NCBI GenBank assembly: GCA_014706385.1
Contig: JACGZH010000011.1
Span: forward strand, 806,001-870,000
DNA: 64,000 nt
Source: Phaffia rhodozyma
Lineage: Eukaryota; Basidiomycota; Tremellomycetes; Cystofilobasidiales; Mrakiaceae
Direction: 5' to 3'
Each line of letters opens with the position of its first letter. Position 1 is the first letter of the stretch. Below, piece by piece: positions 45,905-56,711 of this stretch. The position numbers and the translations under genes were made by a program. The notes beneath the pieces were generated by a model. The model ran no database searches. It was given only the letters and a program-made list of their open reading frames with translations, and was not told the DNA's origin.

Positions 45905-48254
45905 CTAGTTGGCGGGCCGATAGCCATCCAGTTCTCTTCTGAGTGTCTGGATCTCTTGGTCTTTGTCGGCATTGGTGTGCTCGAGTAGAGAGATATACTC
46001 GACGGCCTTGCTCAGGATTTCCCACTTGCTCGACTTTGCGCTCTTGTCGGCCGGTAACTGGTCCCTCAGTTCTTCCATTAGCCTGTTGTGCAGAGGAGAA
46101 GCACACGTGTGCGTGAGAGATCGGTGGCATCATGCAGAGAGATAGTTCGAGAACAACAAAGACGGCGCCAGGACAGAAGAACAAGAAAAGAAACACGTAC
46201 TCTTTCATCTCCTTCCGACGTTTTCTCTCGGCAAGCTTGTGGCTCACCCGGAGTTCTGGAGATCTCGAATACGGTGCATCTCCTTCGTTCCCGCTACCTC
46301 TGTTTCCATCAGGCGGGGCGAGTGACGACGGATGTGCCTGGTCAGAGACTGTCTCCTTGACTGTCGATCTGGATGACTGTCTCGACCGGGAGGCCTTGAC
46401 GGAAGAAGAGCGAGAAAAAGAAGGATGACCAGGTGGGATCGACGATTTCGGCACGGCGGACGATGAGGACGAAGGCGTCGGCGTCTGTCCGTCTCTTGTC
46501 CTAGGCGGCGTCGGCGTCGACCGATCTCTCCCTCTAGGCGAGATAGACATTCTGGAGGAGGATTCGCTAGGTGATTCCTGCTTTCCGAGCGGGCCGACCG
46601 AGTCGAGAGGCGAGCCTGGTCTGGACAGTGTGCCGGCTGGAGTGGACCTGGCTGGGTAGTTGCCAGGGGTGGTATGGGAATAGAAAGGGTGGTTGCCAGT
46701 CGGAGGAGCATATGAGTGAGTGCCAGTTGGGGGACCGTACGACTGGTTTTCGTATGTCGGCGTGAATCCCGGTGGAAATCCAGTCCAGGCATAGACAGAG
46801 GGAGGCTGGGATCCTGATCCCTTCCCGTTCTCCATGTTGGCGTTTGAACCTCCTCCTCCTCCTCCTCCTCCTCCTCCTCCTCCTCCTCCTCCTCCTCCTC
46901 CTCCTCCTCCCCCTCCTCTCCCGTTCTGATAGCCAGCTTGTCTGTTTGGACTGTCACCGTCTACTCCTCCTGCGATCTCGACCTGACTGGCGAGCGACCA
47001 CTGGGAGACGGCCGAGTCTCGACGATAGCCACCAGTCCCGATGGTCGACGGTGGGGGCATATACGATCTGCTTTGGTCGTACGCGCCCTGTTGGTCCGGT
47101 CTGTCGGTCAGGGAGAGAATGTTCATCTTTGTGTCGAACGCGGAACCTCTCCGTTTGCTGGGACCACCTTCGGCCGGATCCTGATGATGGCCTTGGGGAT
47201 AGCCATGGGCGTGATGACCACCAAAGCTGTGTGGGGACTGGGATCCAAAGGGAAGGGAATTATCGGCGACCGAACGGTCGTACGACATTTTCCGTTTCTG
47301 GGACCAACTGACCGGCGAGGGTGGAGGGAAGGGGGAGCCTGTATGCGAGTGAGGGACTGGGTGAGACGGAACGGAGGGCTGGGTGTTGTACTCTCCGCCC
47401 TGGGTGCGAAGTTGGCCGTGTCTGGGAAGGTTTCCGTTGGCAATCGAGTGACGTCTTTGCGAAAAATCAAAATGGGTGAGGTGGGAAGGAAACTGTCGAT
47501 CGTTCGGTCCGTATATCTTCCGGGCTGGCATTGGCGAAAGAAGAGAAGGAAAGCGAAAGGAAAAGAAGGAGAGGAAAGGGAAAGGAAAGCGATAGGTCCG
47601 TTAGCTTGAACGGCCGTCGCGATACGTCGGGAAGGGCAACGGACGAAGCGGAAGAGATGAAGGGAGGCAGGAAGAGAGATGGACAAGGAAAGGAAAGGAA
47701 AAGAGAGAGGGAGAGAAAGGAAGACACGCATAAAGAGGATTGCGTTCCGAGAGGATAAGAAGCTTACATTCTGATCTCGGAGAACAACCGTTCTGAGAGC
47801 CACCATCGGTAGAATCTCTGCTGCTAGGAGCATAGGTATGCCGAGGGTAGTTTCCGTTGTGATTGCTGCCTATTCCATTGTTGATATTGCTGCTGCTGCT
47901 GCCACCACCGCCACCACCGCCATTTCCGAAAGGTCCGAACTCTAGCGATCTGAGTGGTGCGATAGGAGGCAGATCCGTTGACTGATTATTTCCCGGTCTC
48001 TGAAGGATAAGCGATGGAAGATGAGGCGGAGGTGAGGCCGAAGACGCTCTCTGTTTCTCACTTATCGGCGGCAGAGGCAGCAGGGTCTCGTTCTGGTTAG
48101 GATAGACTGAATGTCTGCTTGCGATGGGTGCAAGAATGTTGAACGCCTGATTGCTATTGGCCGAAGATGCAGAGGATGAAGAGATGGATGAGGGATGGGA
48201 TGTATGAATCCCTTGGCCTTGTTGCCTGGACGAAGGTGAGAGCGTGTTTGGCAT
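45905..48254 (-). CDS. bHLH transcription factor, Esc1-like
   Basis: Three exons are in phase: 48254-47768, 47524-46201 and 46082-45905 (662 residues). The first 570 residues are Ser/Pro/Gly/Gln-rich and probably disordered, with short Gly runs and a long uninterrupted poly-Gly. The bHLH is split by the second intron: basic region and helix 1 HKLAERKRRKEMKELMEELR, then loop QLPADKSAKSSKWE and helix 2 ILSKAVEYISLL, followed by a short leucine-zipper-like helix ending GYRPAN. The basic region has the H..E..RR pattern (His, Glu and Arg at the E-box contact positions), so binding to CACGTG is expected. The SSKWEILSKA helix 2 resembles fission yeast Esc1 and related fungal regulators. It is divergent from WC-2 with four CACGTG sites between them, which suggests autoregulation or cross-regulation; that is inference. 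Confidence 0.9.
46850..46915. repeat. (CCT)n / (GGA)n trinucleotide repeat coding poly-Gly
   Basis: About 20 consecutive CCT units on the plus strand (AGG/GGA on the coding strand) encode an uninterrupted run of about 26 Gly in the bHLH protein, with neighbouring GGG/GGT codons. It is likely to be length-variable between strains. Confidence 0.92.
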
Positions 48255-49252
48255 TCCTTTTTTTTTCTTGTCTTTTGTTCGTTATGTGGGAAAATCTCCG
48301 AAAAGGGAAGGAGAGAGAACGCAAGGGAGGATAGAACACAAGATCGACTACTCGATGACTGTCTGTGTTCGTTTCTGTACACGACGTGCAGAGAAAGCGA
48401 GAGCGAGCGAGAACGAGGATAAGAGAACGAGAGGCAAGCACCGATTAGCGAATCCTCAACAAGATGGATGGACCATCCATCCAAACCCTATATTGCCAAC
48501 ACACACTCACCTCTGACACGCTCACTAGCTGTACACTCACACACACTCACTAGAGCTCTCTCTATGTGTATGTGCCTATCTCTCTCTCTTTCGTGCTTGA
48601 GTGTCGATCTGAGGAGATCGAGCAGAGCTGGCAAAGGGATGGAAAGGATGGAAGATAGTAAGAGGCAGGGGAATCTTTGGAAGAAACAGGCCGGGGACAG
48701 AAAACTGGGGATGGCGTAACCACGTGTATAGCCAAATCACGTGCGATCGTCATCATTAGACTTTTTCCGTAGTCAGCCTGTGAATTTGTCTAGTGCTGTT
48801 TTGTATTGTCTTTGTCTCTGCCTCTTCCTCTGCCTCGACCAGTACAGGCTCTCTTCTGTCCTCTGTCTTTCTTCTCTCCTTCTCTCCTTCTCTCCTCTGG
48901 AAAAACATATACTCCCTCTGAGAATGAAACACCTGCTTTCCTTCAGCAACACTACCGCTCAGCTTCCAACCCACACCCTCTCCTTCCAGCGCAGTACAGA
49001 CCGAAGGCGATATGATGCGCATCACATGCATCCCCCCTCTCAAAGATAAAATCACGTGCTCGAACTGCGGACGACACGTGGATATCCTCCGAGCCTCGTG
49101 GTTACGAGCATGACGTAAGCAAGCGGCAACTCATCGAACTCACCCTGCCCATCGGAAACGGCCGTGTAATCTGCTAGGGATTCTCTGTGTTCTCTGTTGA
49201 GCATACACCTTTGCTCATACCTTCACCCACACCTTCTAATCGTATACTGGGA
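48255..49252. promoter_or_regulatory. Divergent promoter bHLH / WC-2 with four CACGTG boxes
   Basis: About 1 kb lies between the opposed start codons. CACGTG palindromes are at 48721-48726, 48738-48743, 49053-49058 and 49075-49080: two close pairs, each pair 17 to 22 bp apart. The flanks (aaCACGTGta, atCACGTGcg, atCACGTGct, gaCACGTGga) differ, so these are not a tandem duplication. The region also has CT-rich leaders towards both genes. The E-boxes are the expected target of the bHLH factor encoded next door. Confidence 0.7.
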
Positions 49253-51763
49253 ATGGATCAGTCCGATCAGTCGTATAATGTCCAGGCAGGCAGTGCCAAT
49301 AGTCTGCAGCAACAACAGTTCACTCTTCAACAACAGGAACAACACCATCAACCACAATTACAACCAAGCTCGACAACCATCGGGAATCCATCAGTCGCTA
49401 GACCTCCGAACGGTCAAAACGGTCAGACAGCTGTGTCCTCCCATCCGACCTCGTTCGGAAGCACAAGTACTTCATCCACCGACAACGCTATCTTTGAGGC
49501 AAGTCATTTCATCTCTTACCCAGTGTCCTTGTCGTCGCTCTCGCTCACCTCGTCTTGCCCGCTCCTTCTCGCTCGCTCTATCTATTCTTTGTGCTCCTTT
49601 CACTTCCCTCGCCTACCCAGTTCACAAAGAGGAAACGATGGCCAAATTTGTTGGTCAACGAAATGACAGATACCACCATCCTCGTCGTCATGCCTCTCTC
49701 AAACGGATCGGCAAAGGCACGTTCCACATCCTCTTTCTTTTTCTCTTCTTTCTTTGAGCTGAACATCCGGACGTCTTGGTCTCCCTATCGTTATACTTAC
49801 CTACTCGATTGCCTTTTCCCAACAGATTTTGTTTGCCTCGCCTAGTGTAAAAGATCTCTTGGGCTACAACGCATCAGAAATCCTGGATCGGTCGTTAACA
49901 GACTTTGTCTATGGTTGGTCTCTCTCTCTCTCGATTGATCTAGCCAACCTCTGGATACCGCACTGACATGACCTTTTCACACATACACCCATTCCCATGC
50001 CCCTTCCAGACGAAGACCAGGCCGCTCTGCTCAATTATCTCCATCAATCAATCCTCACCAGAACAGACCTCGCGAGCTACCACCGATTCCTCGTCAAACG
50101 GCCACCCCCACCCGTCCACCTGTCCTCCACCGGCTCAAACTCGTCAGCCGAGTCATCCAGCTCTACAGAGTCTTCCTCAGACTCTCTTTCCCTCGGCTTT
50201 GCCCAAGACACCCCGGATAGCGCCGACGGAACGAACAGTCGGTCGAGGATGTCCAGAAGGAGAAAGACCAAGAAGACCGTCCTTCTCGAAGTCAGAGGAC
50301 ATGGCTACTGGGGAGAGGAGGAAGAAAGAGAGCCGGTACGTTTTGTCTGCATTCACTCCGTTGCCTAGCGCTTCCTCTCACACTCGCCTCTTCCTTTTCG
50401 TCGCTCTACCAACAGCTTCCGCTATCCATCACTCAGACGCTACCTCCAGGTCAGGCAGCGTCCAACACGTCGAGCACCGGGACAGACGGCCGGTGCATGT
50501 GCTTCTTTCTCATGATCAAAAAATGGCTGAGCAAGAACGGAGAGATGTTAAACTCGTTTCTAGAAGAGAAGATGATCAACGAACGCCTACGAGCAGAAGT
50601 CTTGGTAGGTCCTTCTTCATCCTCCAGCCTTTCTCTCTTGTGGAATTTCCTTGTTGTCTAGTCCTCTCTACCTCGAAGGTCCTCTTACGCCTTGTCCTTC
50701 ATACCTCGTTCTCCACGCCTTGCCTGTAGGAACTATCCGGCCAGCAAGCTTCGCCAAATCCGAATATCCTTCTCCAATTCAGCGCACCTCCGGTGCCAGA
50801 TTCTGACAATTCATCATACGGCAGAACATCCTTCCCCGGTCAAGCAGCCGTCGCTGCCGCCGCCGCCTTCCATCGACAACCCCAATTGAACCACACGACA
50901 TCGTATTCGTCCATCTATGATGATTCCGGTATTGGCGGTGGTGCCTATGACGATAACGATTCTGATGTCGAACGACCCGGCGGAAGCGCACTCGGTAGAA
51001 ATTTGTTCATGGCTCCTGTTGGAGATTCAGCCAGATCAACAGTCAGCTCTGGTCCCGGGTCTATCAAGAACGCCGCCGGGTTAGGACTCTCCATCTCAGG
51101 TTTACCCACATCAGCTTTGTCTTCCGGGCCCGGTCCTTCCGGTTTGTCCCAGCAGCAGCAGCAGCAGCCACAAGAACAATATGGGTCTCATAACAAATCC
51201 CAGGCGGTTTCTCAATCTCAGTCCAACCTGTCGTCGATGCACCCACTTCAAACCTCAACTCAACCCACCTCTTCACAACACCCCTCTGTTCAACAACAGC
51301 AACAACAGCAGCAACCGTCGATGGCACAGCAAGATTCACTCAAGAAACCGAAAAAAGTCAAAAAGTCAAAGGAAGAACATAATTATGTGTGTGTGACCTG
51401 TGGACGAACGGATTCTCCCGAATGGAGAAAGGTATGGCCTAGCTCTTTGCAACTTTATCTTTGCCTTGCTCGATGTTTGCTCATCTCTTTCCCTTTTCCT
51501 CTGTTCTATCGTGTCCCTGTTCATTTTCTTATCATGACCACTGTGCGTAGGGCCCACTCGGTCCGAAAACGTTATGCAACGCCTGTGGACTACGGTACGC
51601 AAAGAAACAACAAGCTTCGGGCACAGCTCCGGCACCAGCTCCCAAAAAGAAATCAATATCCGGACAAGGTGCAATCGGTCCGACTGATACAGCGGCAGTG
51701 GGGGCGGGTATAGGCACAGGCTCGGCCGAAGGAACTGGGTCAGGGGAGGGGTTGAACGTTTGA
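49253..51763 (+). CDS. wc-2: White-collar 2: PAS + GATA zinc-finger partner of the photoreceptor
   Basis: This is the DNA-binding partner of WC-1. Seven exons have consistent phase: 49253-49498, 49621-49716, 49826-49913, 50010-50335, 50416-50604, 50730-51431 and 51551-51763, for 619 residues. A Gln-rich N-terminus leads to the PAS domain: FTKRKRWPNLLVNEMTDTTI, ILFASPSVKDLLGYNASEIL, DFVYDEDQAALLNYLHQSI. Then come CMCFFLMIKKWLSKNGEMLN and a helical SFLEEKMINERLR. A long disordered region follows, then the GATA-type finger C-x2-C-x18-C-x2-C (CVTCGRTDSPEWRKGPLGP...CNACGLRYAKK) and a short tail. The first two introns begin with GC instead of GT. In related fungi the complex turns on light-induced genes such as those of carotenoid synthesis and DNA repair. 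Confidence 0.95.
49499..49620 (+). other. GC-AG intron 1 of WC-2
   Basis: The donor reads GAG|GCAAGT and the acceptor CCCAG. Only this cut keeps the PAS reading frame (IFE then FTKRKRW) and leaves both flanking exons a multiple of three (246 and 96 nt). The nearest GT (49505) would break the frame. Confidence 0.8.
49717..49825 (+). other. GC-AG intron 2 of WC-2
   Basis: The donor reads AAG|GCACGT and the acceptor AACAG. It joins NGSAK to ILFASPSV, the expected PAS strand. GT at 49721 would change the phase. The GCACGT donor is weaker than the first (GCAAGT), so retention or alternative splicing is possible. Confidence 0.7.
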
Positions 51764-52306
51764 TTCTTGGTTTCGTGATTTTACGTCGTTGTCGTTGTCT
51801 CTTCTCCCCTTTCTTATATCTGTTCTTTTAATCTTTTTCTCTGGTTTTCTTTCATTTGTCTTGTCTAGGTTTCATCTTGAAACCGGTCAGCTTTGGACGG
51901 ACGGATATACATCGTTAGCTGCCCATGTAGTTTATACCTTCCTGCCCTCTTTTCTTCTCTTCCTTTCTCTCCCTTCCCTCTCTACCCTGCCCTTCTTCTT
52001 TCAACTCTATCGTATCCCTTCTTCAAACGGTTGTAGGATCATCCTCTTTTCTTCTTCTTTCCTCCTTCTTTCTCTCCTCCTTATGTTGCGGAAACATGGT
52101 GTATCCAGAGCTTCTTTTCGATGGGTCTCTACGAGCAAGCCGGTTACATTCTGGTTACATCTACATGCGTAACCTTCAACCCTTCAACCCAGTTCAATCT
52201 CTCGCCCTCATTCTTTCCAGCCCACCGTTCACCTTCTCTCAACATCAACCTCTGATCCTTCATCTCGGACGACCACCCTTCAAAGCAAGAACAAGAAGAA
52301 GTAACA
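51764..52306. other. Spacer between WC-2 and NIC96
   Basis: This tandem-gene gap of about 540 bp is strongly pyrimidine-rich on the plus strand (ttttctttcatttgtcttg and similar). It contains the WC-2 3' UTR and the NIC96 promoter. The open frames here are low-complexity Ser/Leu/Phe and are not genes. Confidence 0.5.
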
Positions 52307-55300
52307 ATGAGTTCGAGCTCAACGTTAGCTTCTCTGTTGGCTCAATCGCGAGCATTAACGTCTCATCTGGACAATCAAGAACTACCACAGTTGTACCTGG
52401 GGCTAGATCAAGTCGAAGAACAAAGCAGACGGCTGGTCTCGAAGGGAAAGAGAGGCGAACGGTTGACTGATCGAGATGACTGGGAAGAAGGCAGGGCGTG
52501 AGTTCTCAATCTCCTCTTGTTTGATCTAGGTCGTTCTCTCCTTCTCAGGGAGGGCTTCCTCCTTCATCGTCCTCTCGTTTTCCGTTGGTCAAGGGATAGA
52601 ATCATCTCATTCTTTTTTTCCTCCGAGGTCATTCCGTCTCTTGCGAGGTTCTCGGAGAGAAGACCCCTTGTCAAGATGAAACTTTACGTTTAGCTAACTC
52701 ATCTCTCTCTCTCTCTCTATCTCTTTGTCTTTCTATGCTCGTGCTTTAGAGCTCATGTTCTGGCTACAGCAGGTCTAAACCTGGCAGACCTGACCTACAG
52801 GGTAGAGAAAGCGACGGCGAGTGCTGCACTAAGCAGGACGTTCGAACCATTGATCCCTCTTGGTGATGGAGATGTTGATGTATGTTTGTTTGTTTCGTGT
52901 ATATATCTCTCTCTACCCTCCTTCTTTCATCCTTGCTCGACTGGTCGACAAAGCTGTCTCGGGGCAGAAATGGCTGATCTTCTTCCTGTTTCATTTTTTG
53001 CCTTTGGCGATTGGAAATATCAACACGAACACAAACTACAGGGATATCTCCGCCACACTCGAGAACAACTCATCTTAACCGCATTATCTGAATCTCAAGC
53101 GCAACTTCAATCGACCTGTCACCGGACGGCCGACGAAAGGCTTTATTCGTCTTGGTCTTTCTCAAAGCAAAAAGTTCTCGAAGAAGTCGGTGCAGGTGAT
53201 TCCTCCCTCTTTGCTTCTACCCCCGCCGGCGGGGTTGGTGGTGGTCAGTTGAATGCGTCTGGTGTTGGGAACGCGTTCGAGAGGAGTATGAGAGGTCGTC
53301 TGGGCGAGAGTAGTGCTGCGTCAGCTTCTTCCGGTAACCTACTTGGTGCCAGTCAAGCCGGAGGCGGCGGCGGCAGCAGCAACGTCCTCCCACCCGGTCA
53401 AACGTTGGCTACCCATCATCGATCGCTTAAATATGATGCGATTGTCAGACAGCTAAACGTCGCTCGATCAGCAACATCTCCATCAAGTTTCCCGCTGGCG
53501 AAAGTCTATGCTTCTTCCCTCTCGTCCGCCACATCCGTCAACACCAGCCTTACTACCAGTGGTGGATCAAATCAGACTGCAACCTTACTCGCCCAGGCTT
53601 TCTCACTCATCGGATCGATTGTTAAGGAGGGTGAACCTGGTGCGGGTGAGAGGAGGTACGCTCCTGGTTACCTTGGCGCAGGAGAGAACGGAGAGTTAGG
53701 AAGACAGGTTAGGAAGGATATCGTTCAGGGTGGAAAACGGTTCTTGGAAGAACAGTTAGTTTCTCCATTCTCTTTTTTTTCTCTTTTTTTTCTCCCGTTT
53801 TGTTCCTTCTGTCCTCTAGCTAGGTTCTGAGCAGAACCAGGAGGGTAAACGTTCCAAGGGCTGATCGGCCTTGTTCTCCTTGTTGATGGGCATCCAGGTT
53901 CCAAGCTCACGTCGATAAAAGAGTAGCATCAAACCCGGTCCAGGCAGGATTGGGCGGTGTCCCTTCCGTGGCAAACACGATCAGAGGGTTCGTCAGAGTG
54001 ATGCATTACAAAGAAGGTCGATGGAAGGATAACATCGAGGTGAGAATCCGTCTATCTTTTGTGGAACTCGTCCGGATTTATGACTGATCACATTCGCTCG
54101 CGACTTGTCTTCCTTGACCCCTCTTGCATTCGGCTTCTCTTGGTTACAGATCGTAAACTCTCAACCGCTCTGGGCTCAACTCTACTACCTCATCCGATCC
54201 GGTCATCTACAAGAAGCCTACAGGTTGGCTTTGGAGAACGAAGAGGGGATCAATAGGACTGAAAAGTACTTTGTAGGGTTCTTCAAAGGATGGTTGGATA
54301 GTCCCGATCGAAGGTGTGTGTTTGTTCTCTTTTTCGTTTCTCTGATGGATAGGGGCCGGCTTTTTTTCGTTTGCGACCCGCCCATGAGCTGACTTTACGA
54401 TCGAGAACGTATAGACTGTCACAAATCCATCAAGAAAGGTTCATCACAGAATACAACGTGCGAATTAGACATGCCTCACCTACCGATCCGTTCAAACACG
54501 CGCTCTACCGGCTCATCGGTCGGGTCGAAGTCAAGAAAAACATCCCTGTGGCAAGGACGACGGAGGACTGGCTTTGGTTCCAACTGTCGTTTGTCAGGGA
54601 GGACCTCGCGGAGGAGAGTATGGCTGGATCGGAAAACTTTGGGCTCAGAGAGATGGCCAGATTGGTCGGAAAGTTTGGAGAAGGCCATTTCGATCCGAGA
54701 GGCGACCGACCGGTGTTTTGGTTCCAGGTCTTGTTGTTCACCGGAGAGTTCGAGAAGGTTCGTTTGTCCCTTTTCTTTGATGAATCAGTTCGTTCAAACA
54801 AATAGAGCGAGCGAGCTAGGATCAAAGACTGACATCCGGCTCTATGGCATCCATCCAGGCCATCGCGTTCCTCTACTCGAAAGCTCAACATCAGGTCGAC
54901 GCCGTCCAGTTTGCGATCTGCCTGGCTTACTATGGTCTCCTTCGAGTGCCCTCAAAGTCGCAGTCATCTGATGCTCAACTCTGTGAGTTTTCTCTTACAT
55001 CCTCCTCTATCGCTGTTCTCTTCTCTCGAGAGTAGATATTCCCTTCGCTGACATGAATCGGTGATTCTTTTCTCTCAGTGTCCACCAAGACTCAAAACGG
55101 CCATTCGTCCACGTACGAGCCCTCGGCTCTAAACTTTGCTAGGCTCATTCAACGATACATCAAGCCTTTCGCAAAGAACGACCCTCTTGGCGCGTTACAA
55201 TACATCTACCTTGTTTGTCTCTCAGCCGATGCGCCCAGCCCGATCGGGCAAGAACAAGTTCAGCTCGCGCATGAGATGATCAGAGAACTCGTTTTGGAGA

Positions 55301-56496
55301 GTGGAAGATACGCCGAACTTCTGGGGGACATCAGAACCGATGGAACCAAGGTGGTGAGTTTCGGATGGTTTCCTTTTTCCTTCCTTCGTGTTTTGTTTCT
55401 GTTTTCCTTCCCGAGATTCCTTCTGAACTTAAGATTCCGATGGAAACATCACCACTTGTGGATCCGGTTGTGATAGCCGGGAGTGATCGAGCGAGATATG
55501 AAACTTGCGCATATTCCAGACGAACGGACGTACCTACTCGGTATCGTCCAAGCCGCCGCCGCTAGATCTTCTGCTCAACAACGATTATCCGACGCGATCA
55601 TCCTGTACAACCTGGCGGAGGACTACGACACGGTGATTGCCGTGTTGAACAAGGCGCTCGGTTCTTCGCTGTCCCAACCTTCGTCTTCAAAGAGCACAAA
55701 TCCAGCGTTGGGTGGTCAAGCTGGTTCGAGAAGTATCGGTTTCGGGGCTGGAGCGGAAGACATCGGTGGCTTGGCGAGAGGAATCTTGGATCACTACCAG
55801 AGTGATCTTACAAAATGGGGAAAAGTCGAAGAGCGAAACAGAGAGACCTGCAAGGTTCTCTTGAGGTTGAAGGACGCTTTTGGTCTGTACGAACAAAATA
55901 TCCTAGACAAGACCCTCGAGGCGAGTTCCTTTTTCCTTCTTCTACTTCCCCTTGATTACCATCAAGAATAGCATCTTACGTCAAAGTCTATCTTGTGTTT
56001 TGTTTGCTTTTCGAACGACCAAATCTGCAAACAAAAACAGACGATAGAATCTATAGGACTCCTCCCGCTTACATCCGATATCACAGCGATCAACCGTCGG
56101 GCAGACGAGTTCAAGGATCTTGATGAATCGATCGCCCACAACTTCTCAGATGTACTGGTGGTCACGATGAACTGTCTGTTCAAGTTACACCAGCTCTTGA
56201 AGGAGAGTTCGTATGGAGGAGAAGCCAGACAAAGTGTCAGTTCATATCTTATTTTTTCTCTTTGATGGTTGTTGGGGATTCGTTCCCGCGAGTGGTCCCT
56301 CTTTACTGACTCGACCAATCTTTTCGCCGCACGGTGTTGGTGTATCTTATTTTTTATTCTTGTACTTGGGAAAATACAGAAAATGGCGGAATACAGGAAG
56401 AAAGCGAGATCGCTGATGATGTTTGCTGGAATGTTGAGGTACAGGATGAGTCAGGAGGTATACCAGCAATTGACTAGGCTCGATGCCTTCTTTTGA
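52307..56496 (+). CDS. NIC96: Nucleoporin Nic96/Nup93
   Basis: This is the linker/scaffold nucleoporin of the inner ring of the nuclear pore complex, all alpha-helical. From ATG 52307 the protein starts MSSSSTLASLLAQSRALTSH and has the helical N-terminal region ADLTYRVEKATASAALSRTF, GYLRHTREQLILTALSESQ, a Gly/Ser-rich linker, then LKYDAIVRQLNVARS, the family signature FRGFVRVMHYKEGRWKDNIE-like block (VANTIRGFVRVMHYKEGRW), IVNSQPLWAQLYYLIRSGHL, EAYRLALENEE, HASPTDPFKHALYRLIGRVE, TTEDWLWFQLSFVRED, REMARLVGKFGEGHFDPRG and RPVFWFQVLLFTGEFEKV. The C-terminal helices continue AIAFLYSKAQHQVDAVQFAI, YIYLVCLSADAPSP and GIVQAAAARS, to the stop at 56496. About ten introns are present. Conserved landmarks are all in the correct order, so it looks intact. 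Confidence 0.93.
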
Positions 56497-56711
56497 TCCT
56501 TGTTCTCTACTTCTACTTCGTCCTTTTCGTTTCTCTTGGCCATTGTTCCGAGCACAATCTTGTTAGGTGTCTCTGGGTATATTTTACCCCCTTATTTTAA
56601 AATACAATTTTTATGTTTTGCCTCGTCTTTCTATGGCGAAAGACTAATACGACAAAGGGAAAAGAAAAGGAGAAGAAAAAGAACTCTCGAACAAAGCATG
56701 CATGCACAGTC
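56497..56711. other. Convergent 3' gap NIC96 / ENP2
   Basis: These 215 bp lie between stop codons, T-rich on the left and A-rich on the right, as expected for back-to-back 3' UTRs. A ttattttaaaataca stretch (about 56592-56606) could serve both poly(A) signals. Confidence 0.45.

Noticed and set aside
46244..46957. ORF with poly-Glu in the bHLH gene, other frame
   Set aside because: The poly-Glu is the GGA repeat read as GAG. The bHLH frame has the correct splice phase and the conserved domain.
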